Assembly: GCA_026004795.1 (NCBI GenBank)
Contig: BPJV01000002.1
Span: 558,001-622,000 of the forward strand
DNA length: 64,000 nt
Direction of reading: 5' to 3'
Origin: Pirellulaceae bacterium
GTDB taxonomy: Bacteria > Planctomycetota > Planctomycetia > Pirellulales > Pirellulaceae
A model generated the notes under the pieces. The model did no database searches. It was not told where the DNA came from and was given only the letters and a program-made list of their open reading frames with translations. Position 1 is the stretch's first letter; each line of letters starts with the position of its first letter. This document shows positions 8,703-17,687 of the stretch, piece by piece. A program made the position numbers and the translations under genes.

Positions 8703-9686
8703 ATGTCGGTAAGTTACCTTGAGAAACTGATGCTGCGATTGATCGTCGGCGCATCCGCCTTGCCGGAGCGGGTGATTCGGCGGCACGTCCAGTTCGTCCT
8801 CGATCGCCAACAAGCAGATGGCGGTTGGGCAGGTCGCGAGGGAGCGACGGACCCCTACTACACGAGTTTCGCCCTCCGCATCCTAGCCATGGCTGGTCAA
8901 CTGCATGGGGAAGTTGCCGAGCGGTCGGCACGATTCCTCGCCCAACGCACGCAAGGTCATGAGACAGTCGTTGACCTGCTCTCATTGATCTACTCGGCCA
9001 AACTGATCGAAGCCTCGTGTGGGCTCGATCCCTTGGCGCACCTCCCTGAAGGCTGGCAAAGCAGGGTGGCTGGCCTGTTGGAGCAGCTTCGGTGTGCCGA
9101 CGGTGGATATGGCAAGACGATCGATGCGATGGTCGGCAGCACGTACCAGACATTCCTCTCCGTCCTTTGCTATGAGTTGCTGGAATTGCCGATTCCGGAT
9201 CGGCAGAGCATCGTGCGTTTCCTACTGGAGCAGCGGCAGGTGGACGGAGGTTTTTTGGAAATCCGCGTCGCCAAACGCTCTGGAGCCAACCCGACGGCGG
9301 CGGCTGTGGCGACGTTGCAGACGCTGCAACAGCTTCCCGAATCGATGGCCGAGGCAGCCGGAGAGTTCCTCGGCACGTTGCAAACCGATGAAGGCGGATT
9401 TACGGCAAATACGCGGATCCCCGTCCCCGATGTGTTGTCGACGTTCACTTCGGCCCTCACCCTGGCCGATCTCGGGTACCTCGATCGTGCTGATGGTCCG
9501 TCCGTCGAGCGGTATGTCTTGTCGATGGAGAGGCCAACAGGCGGCTTCGCGGGATTCGAGTATGATCCCAGTGAAGATGTAGAGTACACGTTTTACGGAC
9601 TGGGGACGCTCGCCGTATTGCGCTCCGTCGCCGCTGCACCGCCTGGGGCGTCAGTAGGCTTGGCTACCGATCAGGAATCCCATTAG
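8703..9686 (+). CDS. Prenyltransferase beta-subunit-like alpha/alpha-barrel protein
   Basis: A 327-residue protein with five QxxDGGW-like repeats: QQADGGWAG, RCADGGYGK, RQVDGGFLE, QTDEGGFTA and ERPTGGFAG. This is the repeat of the squalene cyclase / protein prenyltransferase beta-subunit barrel. Aligning by eye with Rab geranylgeranyltransferase beta, the zinc ligands Asp-x-Cys and His correspond to DVL (Cys to Leu) and to VEYTFYGLG (His to Tyr). The catalytic zinc site therefore appears lost. There is no DxDD cyclase motif either. Function is unknown; a terpenoid- or lipid-binding role is possible. Same strand as and 33 bases after the thioesterase. Confidence 0.75.
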   Translation: MSVSYLEKLMLRLIVGASALPERVIRRHVQFVLDRQQADGGWAGREGATDPYYTSFALRILAMAGQLHGEVAERSARFLAQRTQGHETVVDLLSLIYSAKLIEASCGLDPLAHLPEGWQSRVAGLLEQLRCADGGYGKTIDAMVGSTYQTFLSVLCYELLELPIPDRQSIVRFLLEQRQVDGGFLEIRVAKRSGANPTAAAVATLQTLQQLPESMAEAAGEFLGTLQTDEGGFTANTRIPVPDVLSTFTSALTLADLGYLDRADGPSVERYVLSMERPTGGFAGFEYDPSEDVEYTFYGLGTLAVLRSVAAAPPGASVGLATDQESH

Positions 9687-9752
9687 CAGAACAATGATGA
9701 ATTCAGTGAACACACCGGTGCGCGCTGATGAGCCAACTCAAGTAGGGACGCC

Positions 9753-10289
9753 ATGGATGACTTCGAGGTAGTCGAGTTGAATCGGCAACAACAACCTGCC
9801 AACACGGTAGGACGACGGCTAGTGATCGGCACGGCGATAGCGATTGCCGTCGGAGTGCTCGGCCTGCTCGCCTTGGTGCAGTGGCATGTGCAGTCCGAAC
9901 GCCTGCGCGAGGAGATTGTTGCTTCCTGGCGCCCAGTCGCTGCTTTACTTGACCTTCGTTACCGGATGATCGAGCGTGAGGTAGCCGCGGCGGTCGATGC
10001 GGAAGAACTGCCCATTGCCTGGGCGGAGCGTTTTCGCCTGGCCATCGACCGCTTTCGCACCACTGTCGATGCGGCTCGACAGATCGAAGCGGCGGCGATG
10101 GTCGAGCAGGTGTTAAGCGAGCAGCGGCAGTACGCTGCTCCCCCCTCGGACGAACTCCTGTCGGCGGTTGATGCCTTGAATGAAGCGATCGGCGATTACT
10201 TAAAGTGGCGAACAAGTGTGCCCGCGCGCCTATTGCGTGTCTTTGTAACGCTGCCTGATGTTCCTGAATTCGCGTTGGCCCAATCCTGA
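9753..10289 (+). CDS. LemA-like single-pass membrane protein (divergent)
   Basis: A 178-residue protein with one N-terminal transmembrane helix (residues ~22-45) followed by a helical domain. EEIVASWRPVAALLDLRYRM recalls the LemA block in which a Trp precedes an array of Leu and Arg after the membrane helix, and the C terminus (AIGDYLKWRTSVPARLLRVF, then PEFALAQS) parallels the LemA ending where a Tyr-rich helix leads into a Pro-Phe-Ala stretch. The middle is shorter and unlike typical LemA (~185-200 aa, more Asn/Tyr). The assignment is tentative; the role of LemA proteins is unsettled even in model organisms. Confidence 0.5.
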   Translation: MDDFEVVELNRQQQPANTVGRRLVIGTAIAIAVGVLGLLALVQWHVQSERLREEIVASWRPVAALLDLRYRMIEREVAAAVDAEELPIAWAERFRLAIDRFRTTVDAARQIEAAAMVEQVLSEQRQYAAPPSDELLSAVDALNEAIGDYLKWRTSVPARLLRVFVTLPDVPEFALAQS

Positions 10290-10624
10290 ACTACCGCCCT
10301 TTGCCGACTAGTCGAGGTGGGCTCCTCGCATTCCTTTACGGTCCCTCTGCCGGTGCTCCGCAAATAGGAACGGTGCTTCGTTCTGTGCGCGGGGCGAGCA
10401 GCAGTAGGCATCCAGCATGGTTTCGCTAATCGGCGTGTGATTCTCTCCGCCACCGATCTCCTTAGGCGGAAGGTCGGGCCAAGCCGCGCTACCGCCAATC
10501 GTCTCGGCATGGCAACTTGCCGTCGGAAAGCAGCGAAGTTGCGCGTGGTCATTGAGTACCTCCGCCATGCAGGTTACGCTATAGTAAGGGATGTCTTTTC
10601 TTACTAAAGCAGGAGTCTACGTGC
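10290..10624. other. Intergenic region upstream of a DUF1549/DUF1553 gene
   Basis: About 335 bases. A minus-strand frame of ~86 codons (10308-10568) was examined and not accepted because it lacks motif, signal sequence and ribosome binding site. The stretch probably holds the promoter for the downstream exported gene; no specific site was recognised. Confidence 0.4.
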
Positions 10625-12577
10625 ATGTTGAGCGCCTTTCGTCGCTTCCTTTGTCTCTTGGGTGGAGTGTCGATCCTCGTCGCTGTCTGTCCTGCCGATG
10701 GAGTGGCGCAGAAAAGAAAACAGAAGCTCCCGTCACAACAGTTCAAAGGTTACGGATTGCCGGAGGTGGTGAAGAAACCGGTAGAGAAGGCGATCGATGT
10801 GGCACCGGTTCAAGCGTCGCGTCGCGATGAATGCCGACAACAGGCGGCGCGCATCGATGCCTTGGTGGCCGAAAACCTGAAACGTCATGGCTTGGAACCA
10901 AACCCGGTAGCGGACGATTACACGTTCGTTCGTCGTGCATTCCTCGATGGCGTCGGAGCAATTCCCACGCTTCCGCAGACGGTCGCCTATGCACAAAACT
11001 CCGATGCACGAAAGCATGAAGAGCTGGTCGATGAACTGCTCAGCTCACCCGGATACGTGAGCCACATGTACAACTTTTGGGCGAACATTTTACGCATCAA
11101 AGATCGTCCGGAGAACAATATTCTCGCCTATGGTTTCCGACATTGGGTTAAGGAGCAGTTGCGCATTAATCGCCCGTACGATGAATGGGTGTACGAAATG
11201 CTGACGGCAGAAGGAAAGATTTGGGAGAACCCTGCCGTGGGCTACACCTTGCGGGATAACGGAATGCCGTTGGTCCATGTTGACAACACGGTGCGCGTTT
11301 TTTTAGGAACGCAGATCGGTTGTGCCCAGTGCCATGACCATCCGTTCGATGATTGGACTCAATTGCAGTTCTATCAATTGGCGGCGTTTACCCATGGCGT
11401 AAGGACTCGAGACGGCGGTGGCTCTCCCGCATTTGCCAACGGCAACCCGGTTCAGCGGATACGGGATGAGCTGACGAAGCAGGATCCGGATAAGCGGCTG
11501 GCCGGGTCGATGAATCTCCTGATGCAGGCCAATCTGTTTCGCGTCTCGTTTGATGCCAAACGGAAGTTGAAGCTCCCGCACGACTATCAGTACGACAACG
11601 GGAAGCCGAATCAGCCGGTGACAGCGCAGGTGCTTTGGGGAGAAATCCCCGATCATGCGAAGTCGGCGTCGCCACGTGAGCAGTTTGCGGCGTGGCTGAC
11701 CGATCCTCACAATCCACGGTTCGCCAAAACGATTGCCAATCGTCTGTGGAAACGTGTCATGGGAGTCGGATTGATCGAGCCGGTTGATGATTTGCGCGAT
11801 GACTCTCCGTGCGCGAACCCGGAGTTGCTGGATTTTTTGACCGCGGAGATGATTCGCTTGGACTTCAACATCAAAGAATTCCTGCGCACGTTGATGTACA
11901 CGGAGACGTACCGGCGCGCCTCGAGCGACTTCGACCCCTCGTTGGCAGAGTTCTACCATTTCCCCGGTCCGCGACTGCGGCGCATGACCGCGGAACAGAT
12001 TTGGGACTCGATCTTGACCTTGGCTGTGTACAACCCCGTGCCTTATGAGTTGCCTTCGGTGGAGGAGTTTTCCCGGCAAGCGGATCTAGATCTTGCCGCC
12101 GTATCGGTGGAGGAACTGGAGAGCCGGGCTCAGCAGTTCGACGAAACCGTCGCTCCACGAGCCATCACCAAGATGATGAATGTCGCTTCCTATCGCCGGC
12201 AGATCCTGGCTCGCGCGTCGGAACTTCCGTCACCGTTGCCACCGGACCATTTCTTGAGACAGTTCGGGCAGTGTGACCGGGAGACCATCGAGGGAGACAG
12301 CACGGATCCGACCGTGCCACAGATTTTGACCATGTTCAACGGACCATTCACCCATATGATGCTCGAAAAAGGATCGGTGATCTATGACAATCTGCTGCGC
12401 GCTCGCACTCCACGAGAGGCATTGGATGTCATGTTTTTGTCGATACTCAACCGGCCACCGACAAGTCGAGATCGTGACGTGGCGATGAAGGAACTCGCGC
12501 GCGGAGACCGCGCCATGGGCTACGGGAACATCGTCTGGGCGTTGATCAATACGCGGGAATTCATCTTTGTACAGTGA
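10625..12577 (+). CDS. Exported DUF1549/DUF1553 domain protein
   Basis: A 650-residue planctomycete surface-associated protein. Signal peptide at the start (MLSAFRRFLCLLGG core, cleavage near GVAQ). The DUF1549 (PSCyt2) part covers residues ~75-280 and includes IGCAQCHDHPFDDW around residue 234; this CxxCHDHPF block is diagnostic. DUF1553 (PSD1) follows, with NPRFAKTIANRLWKRVMGVG, then GLIEPVDDLR and a final NTREFIFVQ, the usual carboxyl end. An AGGAG lies about ten bases upstream of the ATG. In planctomycetes such genes are almost always followed by a DUF1501 gene, as here (~110 bases downstream). Biochemical activity is unknown; a role in extracellular polysaccharide breakdown has been proposed for the family from genomic context. 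Confidence 0.9.
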   Translation: MLSAFRRFLCLLGGVSILVAVCPADGVAQKRKQKLPSQQFKGYGLPEVVKKPVEKAIDVAPVQASRRDECRQQAARIDALVAENLKRHGLEPNPVADDYTFVRRAFLDGVGAIPTLPQTVAYAQNSDARKHEELVDELLSSPGYVSHMYNFWANILRIKDRPENNILAYGFRHWVKEQLRINRPYDEWVYEMLTAEGKIWENPAVGYTLRDNGMPLVHVDNTVRVFLGTQIGCAQCHDHPFDDWTQLQFYQLAAFTHGVRTRDGGGSPAFANGNPVQRIRDELTKQDPDKRLAGSMNLLMQANLFRVSFDAKRKLKLPHDYQYDNGKPNQPVTAQVLWGEIPDHAKSASPREQFAAWLTDPHNPRFAKTIANRLWKRVMGVGLIEPVDDLRDDSPCANPELLDFLTAEMIRLDFNIKEFLRTLMYTETYRRASSDFDPSLAEFYHFPGPRLRRMTAEQIWDSILTLAVYNPVPYELPSVEEFSRQADLDLAAVSVEELESRAQQFDETVAPRAITKMMNVASYRRQILARASELPSPLPPDHFLRQFGQCDRETIEGDSTDPTVPQILTMFNGPFTHMMLEKGSVIYDNLLRARTPREALDVMFLSILNRPPTSRDRDVAMKELARGDRAMGYGNIVWALINTREFIFVQ

Positions 12578-12686
12578 CGAATACAGTGGAGTTAGACGTC
12601 TTCAGCCTGTGGCCCGCACTCGGCGCGGAGGCGTTGCTCACCGAACAAGTGGCTTGTCGACCATTTTCTTTGTGTAAGGAATCGTT

Positions 12687-14031
12687 ATGACTCCAGGTAT
12701 GAATAGGCGTGGCGCCGTGAGCGGTTCGATTGGCCTGCGGGATCGAGACGCGATGGAGACGCACCATCGTCGGCAGTTCATAGCGCAGGCGGCAAAAAGC
12801 CTATTGGGTGTCGGCTGTGCCGGCTTGGTGACCCACCGTGGCATGCAGCAGGTTGCCTGGGCTGCTGAAAAAGCTACGGAAGGAAAAGCCAAATCGGTGA
12901 TCTTTCTTTACATGTCGGGGAGCGATGAGCCATCTCGATTCCTTCGATCCCAAACCGGGCACCGAGAGCCAAGGAGATACCAAGCCGACCCAGACGCGTG
13001 TCCCCGGAGTCATCATTTCGGACCGACTCCCGAAGCTGGCCTATTTGATGAACGGCATTGCTTTGATTCGTTCGATGACCACCGAGACTGGCGCGCATGA
13101 GCAGGGGCGATACGTCTTGCGCACCAGCTATCGACAGCTCAATTCCATTCGCCATCCCGGGCTGGGAGCGTGGGCCAACCACGTGTTCGGCAAACGCAAC
13201 TCGCGACTCCCGGGCAACGTCTTGATTGGATCGGCGGCTGGGCATCCGGGCAGCGGGTTCTTACCGGCCTCGATCGCGCCGGTTCCCGTTCCCAATCCGA
13301 TGGCAGGGTTGGAGAACACGCAGTCGCCGAGCTATGTCACCGATGAAATATTCCGCCGCCGCATGTCGTTGGCGACACAATTCGATGCCAAGTTCAAGAG
13401 TTCGCATCACAGCACACTGATCGACGCCTACGATGAGACGTACCGCGAAGCGCTCAAGTTGATGAGCTCGTCGGAGTTGACAGCGTTCGATATCTCGAAG
13501 GAGCGGGAGGAAGTGCGAGAGTTTTATGGAAACAATCGATTCGGACAAGGTTGTCTATTGGCCCGGCGCCTGGTCGAACATGGTATTCGCTTTGTCGAGG
13601 TCGAATACGGTGGTTGGGATCACCATAATGACATCTATGACCGCATTCCCGATATGTTGACCAACCTGGACAATGCTGTCGGTGCCCTGTTGCGTGATTT
13701 GGCCAGCAAAGGGATGCTGGACGAAGTATTGGTGGTGTTGGCCACGGAATTCGGTAGGACGCCGAAGATTAACGAAAACGCAGGTCGTGACCACCATCCC
13801 GGAGCCTTCTCGGCAATGCTGTGCGGCGCCGGAATCCGTGGAGGGCAAGTCTACGGTGCATCCGATGAACGAGGTGTATCGGTGCTGGATGACCCGGTCT
13901 ACCCAGAGGACTTAAATGCGACGATCGCCGCCGCCATGGGCTTGCCATTGGAAGAGGAGTTTTACGCCCCCAACGGCCGGCCGTTCCGCATCTGCAATAA
14001 TGGCAGCCCGATCGAGAAACTACTTGCTTAA
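12687..14031 (+). CDS. DUF1501 exported protein, frameshifted as sequenced
   Basis: The partner of the upstream DUF1549/DUF1553 gene. The start at 12687 is supported by AAGGA six bases upstream. The N terminus holds a twin-arginine signal (HHRRQFIAQAAKSLLGVGCA). The frame is broken at 12921-12924: the first frame reads FLYMSG and then loses homology, while the +1 frame continues SHLDSFDPKPG, the family's alkaline-phosphatase-like signature. Removing the G just before the ATG of that segment restores an uninterrupted reading (MSGSMSHLDSF). Downstream, GGWDHHND, ATEFGRTPK and DHHPGAFSAMLCGAGI are normal DUF1501 blocks, total ~447 aa. One base insertion, either real or a sequence error; the latter is favoured because the rest is intact. 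Confidence 0.85.
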
Positions 14032-14295
14032 CCGGCTCGCTTTCTCCCGCGCCTGACCTGCGCACATTGTTCTGCTCACCGATGCGTTGCGCCAACTCTC
14101 ACTCGTCGGATGCTAAGATCGCATGGCAGCGATTTGCGGCATCGGCGTCAACGCCCCAGCACGCGCGGCAACTGCCGGCGCGGGGCATGTACTCCTCCCT
14201 GCACGCTACATCGTATTCACATGCCGCAGCAGAGCAGGTAGAGTGATAATCATCGTAACGGTGGCTGGCCAAACAGGGGAGTTTTCACACCGCAC

Positions 14296-15117
14296 ATGCG
14301 TAAACGACGAGCGCCAACGAAGGCGACCATCGAAGTTATCTCCTTGCAATCCGGAAGCGAAGGCAATAGTTATTACATCGAAGCGGGTGGGGTCGGTATC
14401 TTAATCGATGCAGGCATTAGCGGGGTGCGGGTGACGCAGCGGTTGCAGCGCCTGGGCAAGGACATTGGCAAGTGTCGATCGCTGTTTATTTCACATGACC
14501 ATCGGGACCACGCCCAGTGCGCGGGCATCTACCATCGCAAATTTGGCTTGCCCATCCACGTAACAGAACCGACGTGGAACGCGATTCTCTGCTGCTGGAA
14601 TATCGGCAAGATTGCGCCCACGGCGCTGCGGTTTATCAAGCGGGGTGACTGCGTCGAAGTACCAACTGCCGCCGGGCCACTGCGAGTCCATTCTTTCCCC
14701 ACCCCTCACGATGGAGTCGACTGCCTGGCATTTGTCGTGGAGTGTGATGGCAAACGCCTGGGCATTCTTTCCGACTTAGGACACAGTTTTCCGGCACTGC
14801 GATCCATCATCCGGTCGCTTGATGGCGTGATTATCGAGAGCAATTACGATCCTGTTATGCTGCGCAACGGGCCGTATCCTCTGGAACTTCAGGCAAGGAT
14901 TGCGGGGCAGGGCGGTCATTTGTCGAATGAGGAGTCAGCCGAGTTGGTGGAATGGGCGGTGGCTGGCAACCGCCTGCAGTGGGCCGTCCTCTGCCATTTG
15001 TCCGCCGAAAACAATACGCCCCGCCGCGCGATCGATGCGCACCGTGCGGTAGTCCCCAAGCAATTTGCCGTGCAAGTGGCAGACCGCTACGAAGCGTGCG
15101 GACCATGGTATGTGTAA
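14296..15117 (+). CDS. Metallo-beta-lactamase-fold hydrolase, YycJ-like
   Basis: A 273-residue enzyme. SLQSGSEGNSYYIEAGGVGI at the start is the typical YycJ opening (S-x-G-S-x-G-N), and SHDHRDHAQ supplies the HxHxDH zinc site at residues ~71-76. Later metal ligands fit PTPHDGVDC and SDLGHSF, and ESNYDPVML and LCHLSAENN complete the family pattern. YycJ-type proteins are double-strand 5'-3' exonuclease/phosphodiesterase-like or WalK-associated in Firmicutes; here there is no WalRK neighbour, so only a cytoplasmic metal-dependent hydrolase of nucleic-acid-type substrates can be suggested. The start has an in-frame ATG at 14296 following a poorly defined ribosome site. Confidence 0.85.
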   Translation: MRKRRAPTKATIEVISLQSGSEGNSYYIEAGGVGILIDAGISGVRVTQRLQRLGKDIGKCRSLFISHDHRDHAQCAGIYHRKFGLPIHVTEPTWNAILCCWNIGKIAPTALRFIKRGDCVEVPTAAGPLRVHSFPTPHDGVDCLAFVVECDGKRLGILSDLGHSFPALRSIIRSLDGVIIESNYDPVMLRNGPYPLELQARIAGQGGHLSNEESAELVEWAVAGNRLQWAVLCHLSAENNTPRRAIDAHRAVVPKQFAVQVADRYEACGPWYV

Positions 15118-15253
15118 CCCAAAACCGGCATCCAACGAACGGCCGCACGGTAATACTGAAAGACACGACCAGGAGAGCGCAGCGAGCAAACTAGCGTGCT
15201 CAGCCAGATATCGGATATCGTCACCGAAACTCAACGGTCCCGTAGGGACGGCC

Positions 15254-15333
15254 TACCAGTAGTGGAATTCGCCAGAATTCCCGAATACACGGCCACCGGT
15301 AGTGGAATTCGCCAGAATTCCCGAATACCGCAA
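15254..15333. repeat. Tandem repeat, two 40-base units
   Basis: The segment AGTGGAATTCGCCAGAATTC occurs at 15261-15280 and again exactly 40 bases later at 15301-15320, with the following CCGAATAC and the preceding CC(A/G)(G)GT also shared. The core contains GAATTC twice, spaced by GCCA, so each unit has internal symmetry. Only two units are present; no coding meaning. Confidence 0.85.
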
Positions 15334-15361
15334 TTCGCCCCGAAGGGGCATCGCCATGAAA

Positions 15362-15411
15362 TCCCAGGGCAGAGCGACAGCGGCGTAGCCGCTGGAAGCG
15401 CCGCCCTGGGA
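15362..15411. repeat. Inverted repeat enclosing a hairpin
   Basis: TCCCAGGGC (15362-15370) is complementary to GCCCTGGGA (15403-15411), and between them AGCGGC-GTA-GCCGCT (15379-15393) forms a perfect 6-bp hairpin with a three-base loop. The result is a nested, cruciform-like element of 50 bases in DNA or a two-tier stem in RNA. There is no T-run, so it is not a classical terminator. Confidence 0.75.
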
Positions 15412-15541
15412 ACACGAATGCCCAACCATCCAAGCCCTGAAAGGGCGATCCAATTCTGCCTTGCGTCCGGGACGTACATAGAAACCGTAGCCGCCGCCAC
15501 AGGACGAACAAGCAGCCGCTACCGCGCCGGCCGTGGTTGTC

Positions 15542-15702
15542 GTCGCGTAGCGACGCCGTGATGGTAGCCCGGTCATTCATGGCCGGGGCGTTGGGGGCCC
15601 CCAATCCCTCCCTACGCGTCGCGTAGCGGCGCGGTGCGGCGCTGGCTGGAGATATGCAGGCAGAGCCTGCAAGGCATTGAGTTCCCAGGCGGAGCCTGGG
15701 AA
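15542..15702. repeat. Cluster of four short perfect hairpins
   Basis: Four palindromes with three-base loops fall within 160 bases: GTCGC-GTA-GCGAC (15542-15554), CTACGC-GTC-GCGTAG (15612-15626), GCAGGC-AGA-GCCTGC (15656-15670) and TTCCCAGGC-GGA-GCCTGGGAA (15682-15702). The last shares its CCCAGG/CCTGGG arms with the inverted repeat 300 bases upstream, which suggests one repeat family. Function is unknown; candidates are dispersed intergenic palindromes. Confidence 0.75.
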
Positions 15703-16015
15703 CCAGGAATTCAATCGATCAGACTCACTCACGAAAAACTATTTGGCTTGGTCACATGCCTGCAGTTCTGCTAGGCGCTCAGGCTGCAGACGTACGGCCG
15801 CTGCAGGTGGCCTGCGGTATATTCCTCTTGGAAACAGCCGGGCGGGCCGCAGGTTCAACGTCATTACGGTCCAATGACGTGAGGTAAATGGTCAGGCAGT
15901 AATTTGTTATAATGAGCGTCATGACGATGACAGCTCGGTGAGCGCGGGGTGGCTCCCATCTCACGGCACCGCATCAATTAACAACACCCTACGCACGTTC
16001 GTCTATGGAGCGCCG

Positions 16016-16354
16016 ATGATTGAATTGCATCCCTGGATCTTGGCGTACGGAACCGGTGAATCACAAATCGCTCTGTGGCAGGTGCAGCAAATTCAGCAGC
16101 GAGCCGTGGCAATTTTTTCTGAGGCGAGCCTGGCCGAAGAGTACGCGCGTCGAGAACAATTGAACGACTATCACCTTCTACGTCCTCCGCGTGACCAATT
16201 GATCCGCCTATTCATTGCTTCCCTGCGTCAAGGCATCGAACTGGCGGTGCTCGATCCTCAGCGAGACAGAGCCCAGACGCTTTTTCGTCTGCGCGACGTG
16301 CTGCGTGCCGCGCGCGAGCAATTATCGGCAGAGCGTCGAGGATTATCATCGTAG
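16016..16354 (+). CDS. Conserved-looking small hypothetical protein
   Basis: A 112-residue predicted cytoplasmic protein, mostly helical, with acidic and basic residues evenly mixed and no signal or membrane segment. The start at 16016 (MIELHPWILAYG) was chosen over an upstream one because the preceding codons lie in a repeat-rich spacer. It is followed after ~95 bases by the esterase gene on the same strand. Its codon pattern resembles neighbouring genes, which supports it being real. No family was recognised. Confidence 0.55.
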   Translation: MIELHPWILAYGTGESQIALWQVQQIQQRAVAIFSEASLAEEYARREQLNDYHLLRPPRDQLIRLFIASLRQGIELAVLDPQRDRAQTLFRLRDVLRAAREQLSAERRGLSS

Positions 16355-16449
16355 AATTCCCTAACACGCATCCACGCATGAGCCTTATTCCTAGTGATGC
16401 GGTGGAAAGACCATTGTAGTTGCCACAACGAATTCGTGGAGCCGTTCTT

Positions 16450-17424
16450 ATGCATAGCCACCAGCCTCGTTTGATCGCACCAAATCGCCAATTGGCCATG
16501 GTACCAGCCTACCTGTGCGCCGGTCTGGCCGCGTGGCTTTTATTCTCTGCGGCCCACGGTCAGGACAACAGTGCGATCCCTGGGCCCACGGAAATACGGT
16601 TGTGGCCATCGGAAGCTCCCTTCGCCCGAGGTGGCTCTCCCCACGACGTGCCGTCAGCGTACTGGTATCCGGCTACGTCCGCTGGTGCCGATGAGGACTC
16701 CAGATCGATATTGATCGTCCTGCCTGGTGGTGGTTACGGCACCCTGGCGATCGACCACGAAGGACACGACATCGCCCGGTGGGCCAATTCGCTGGGCATG
16801 TCGGCTCTCGTCGTCCAATACCGTCATGGTGGCCGCGGCTACCGTCATCCGGTCCCCATGCTCGATGCTCAGCGAGCCGTGCGACTGGTTCGTCATCGCG
16901 CGTCGCAGTGGCACGTCGATCCGCAGCGCGTAGGCGTCATCGGTTTTTCGGCTGGCGGGCATCTGGCCAGTACCCTACTCACCCATTTCGATAACGGCAA
17001 CGTCGATGCGGAAGACGCCATCGATCGCCTCAGCTGCCGCCCCGATTTCGGCATTCTATGCTATCCGGTAATCGCCTTGGGTGAGGAGTTTACCCATGCC
17101 GGAAGCCAGAGGAACTTGTTGGGAGAACAACCGGATGCGTCGTTAGTCGCCTCTCTATCCAACGACAAGCAGGTGCAGCAGGATACACCACCGTGCTTCG
17201 TCTGGCACACGGCCGATGATCGCGTCGTCGCCGTCGAGAACAGCCTGCGGTTTGCCGCTGCTCTCATCCGGAAAGGCGTTCCCTGCGAGCTCCACGTTTT
17301 CCCTCATGGTCGACACGGACTGGGGCTGGCACGCGGACATGTGGGACCTGACCAATGGCCCGAACTATGTAGCACTTGGATGAAAACCATCGGCGTGCTC
17401 CGCGACGGAGAACCCGCGCGTTAG
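16450..17424 (+). CDS. Exported alpha/beta-hydrolase, acetyl-esterase-like
   Basis: A 324-residue protein with an N-terminal hydrophobic signal (residues ~18-35, cleavage near AHGQ). The alpha/beta-hydrolase core shows LPGGGYGTL (oxyanion loop), GFSAGGH (nucleophile elbow with the catalytic Ser), HTADDRVV (Asp) and FPHGRHGLG (His). LPGGGY followed by a catalytic GFSAGG is typical of the carbohydrate acetyl/feruloyl-esterase-like (BD-FAE) group, so de-acetylation of polysaccharide outside the cytoplasm is plausible. The start was placed at the ATG 16450; a TTG ten codons upstream keeps the frame but adds charged residues ahead of the signal. Confidence 0.85.
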   Translation: MHSHQPRLIAPNRQLAMVPAYLCAGLAAWLLFSAAHGQDNSAIPGPTEIRLWPSEAPFARGGSPHDVPSAYWYPATSAGADEDSRSILIVLPGGGYGTLAIDHEGHDIARWANSLGMSALVVQYRHGGRGYRHPVPMLDAQRAVRLVRHRASQWHVDPQRVGVIGFSAGGHLASTLLTHFDNGNVDAEDAIDRLSCRPDFGILCYPVIALGEEFTHAGSQRNLLGEQPDASLVASLSNDKQVQQDTPPCFVWHTADDRVVAVENSLRFAAALIRKGVPCELHVFPHGRHGLGLARGHVGPDQWPELCSTWMKTIGVLRDGEPAR

Positions 17425-17687
17425 TGCCTTCATTAGGTGGGCGAGAGTCGATGGAGCTGCCGCCACGGTGGTTCGACATGAAGCCATGGTAAAAGATTGC
17501 CGTCTGGAGCTGGACAGGCGCCATACACCTCGAGCCAGTCTGTCTGGGGAAGTGCCACGGGAGCGGCCCGTGGTGGCTCGATCTTAACGGACGCCGTTGA
17601 CGCGAAGCGCCGTGCTGCCGCAGTGGTGGGGGCGGCTGCGTTCGCGTTGTTCTTTTCGCCTGCCGGAACGATAGACGGCGATCCCCG

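Larger units (their letters stand above)
15118..16015. other. Intergenic region carrying repeats and hairpins
   Basis: About 900 bases with no supported gene. It holds a two-copy 40-base tandem repeat, an inverted repeat enclosing a small hairpin, and a set of perfect short hairpins (listed separately). Open frames here cross the repeats and are artefacts of them. The motif style (short G+C-rich arms around GTA, GGA or AGA loops) looks like dispersed intergenic repeats, but only this one patch is visible in the window. Confidence 0.6.

Noticed and set aside
10308-10568. 86-codon minus-strand frame in the spacer before the DUF1549 gene
   Set aside because: No motif, signal or ribosome binding site; codon use unlike neighbouring genes.
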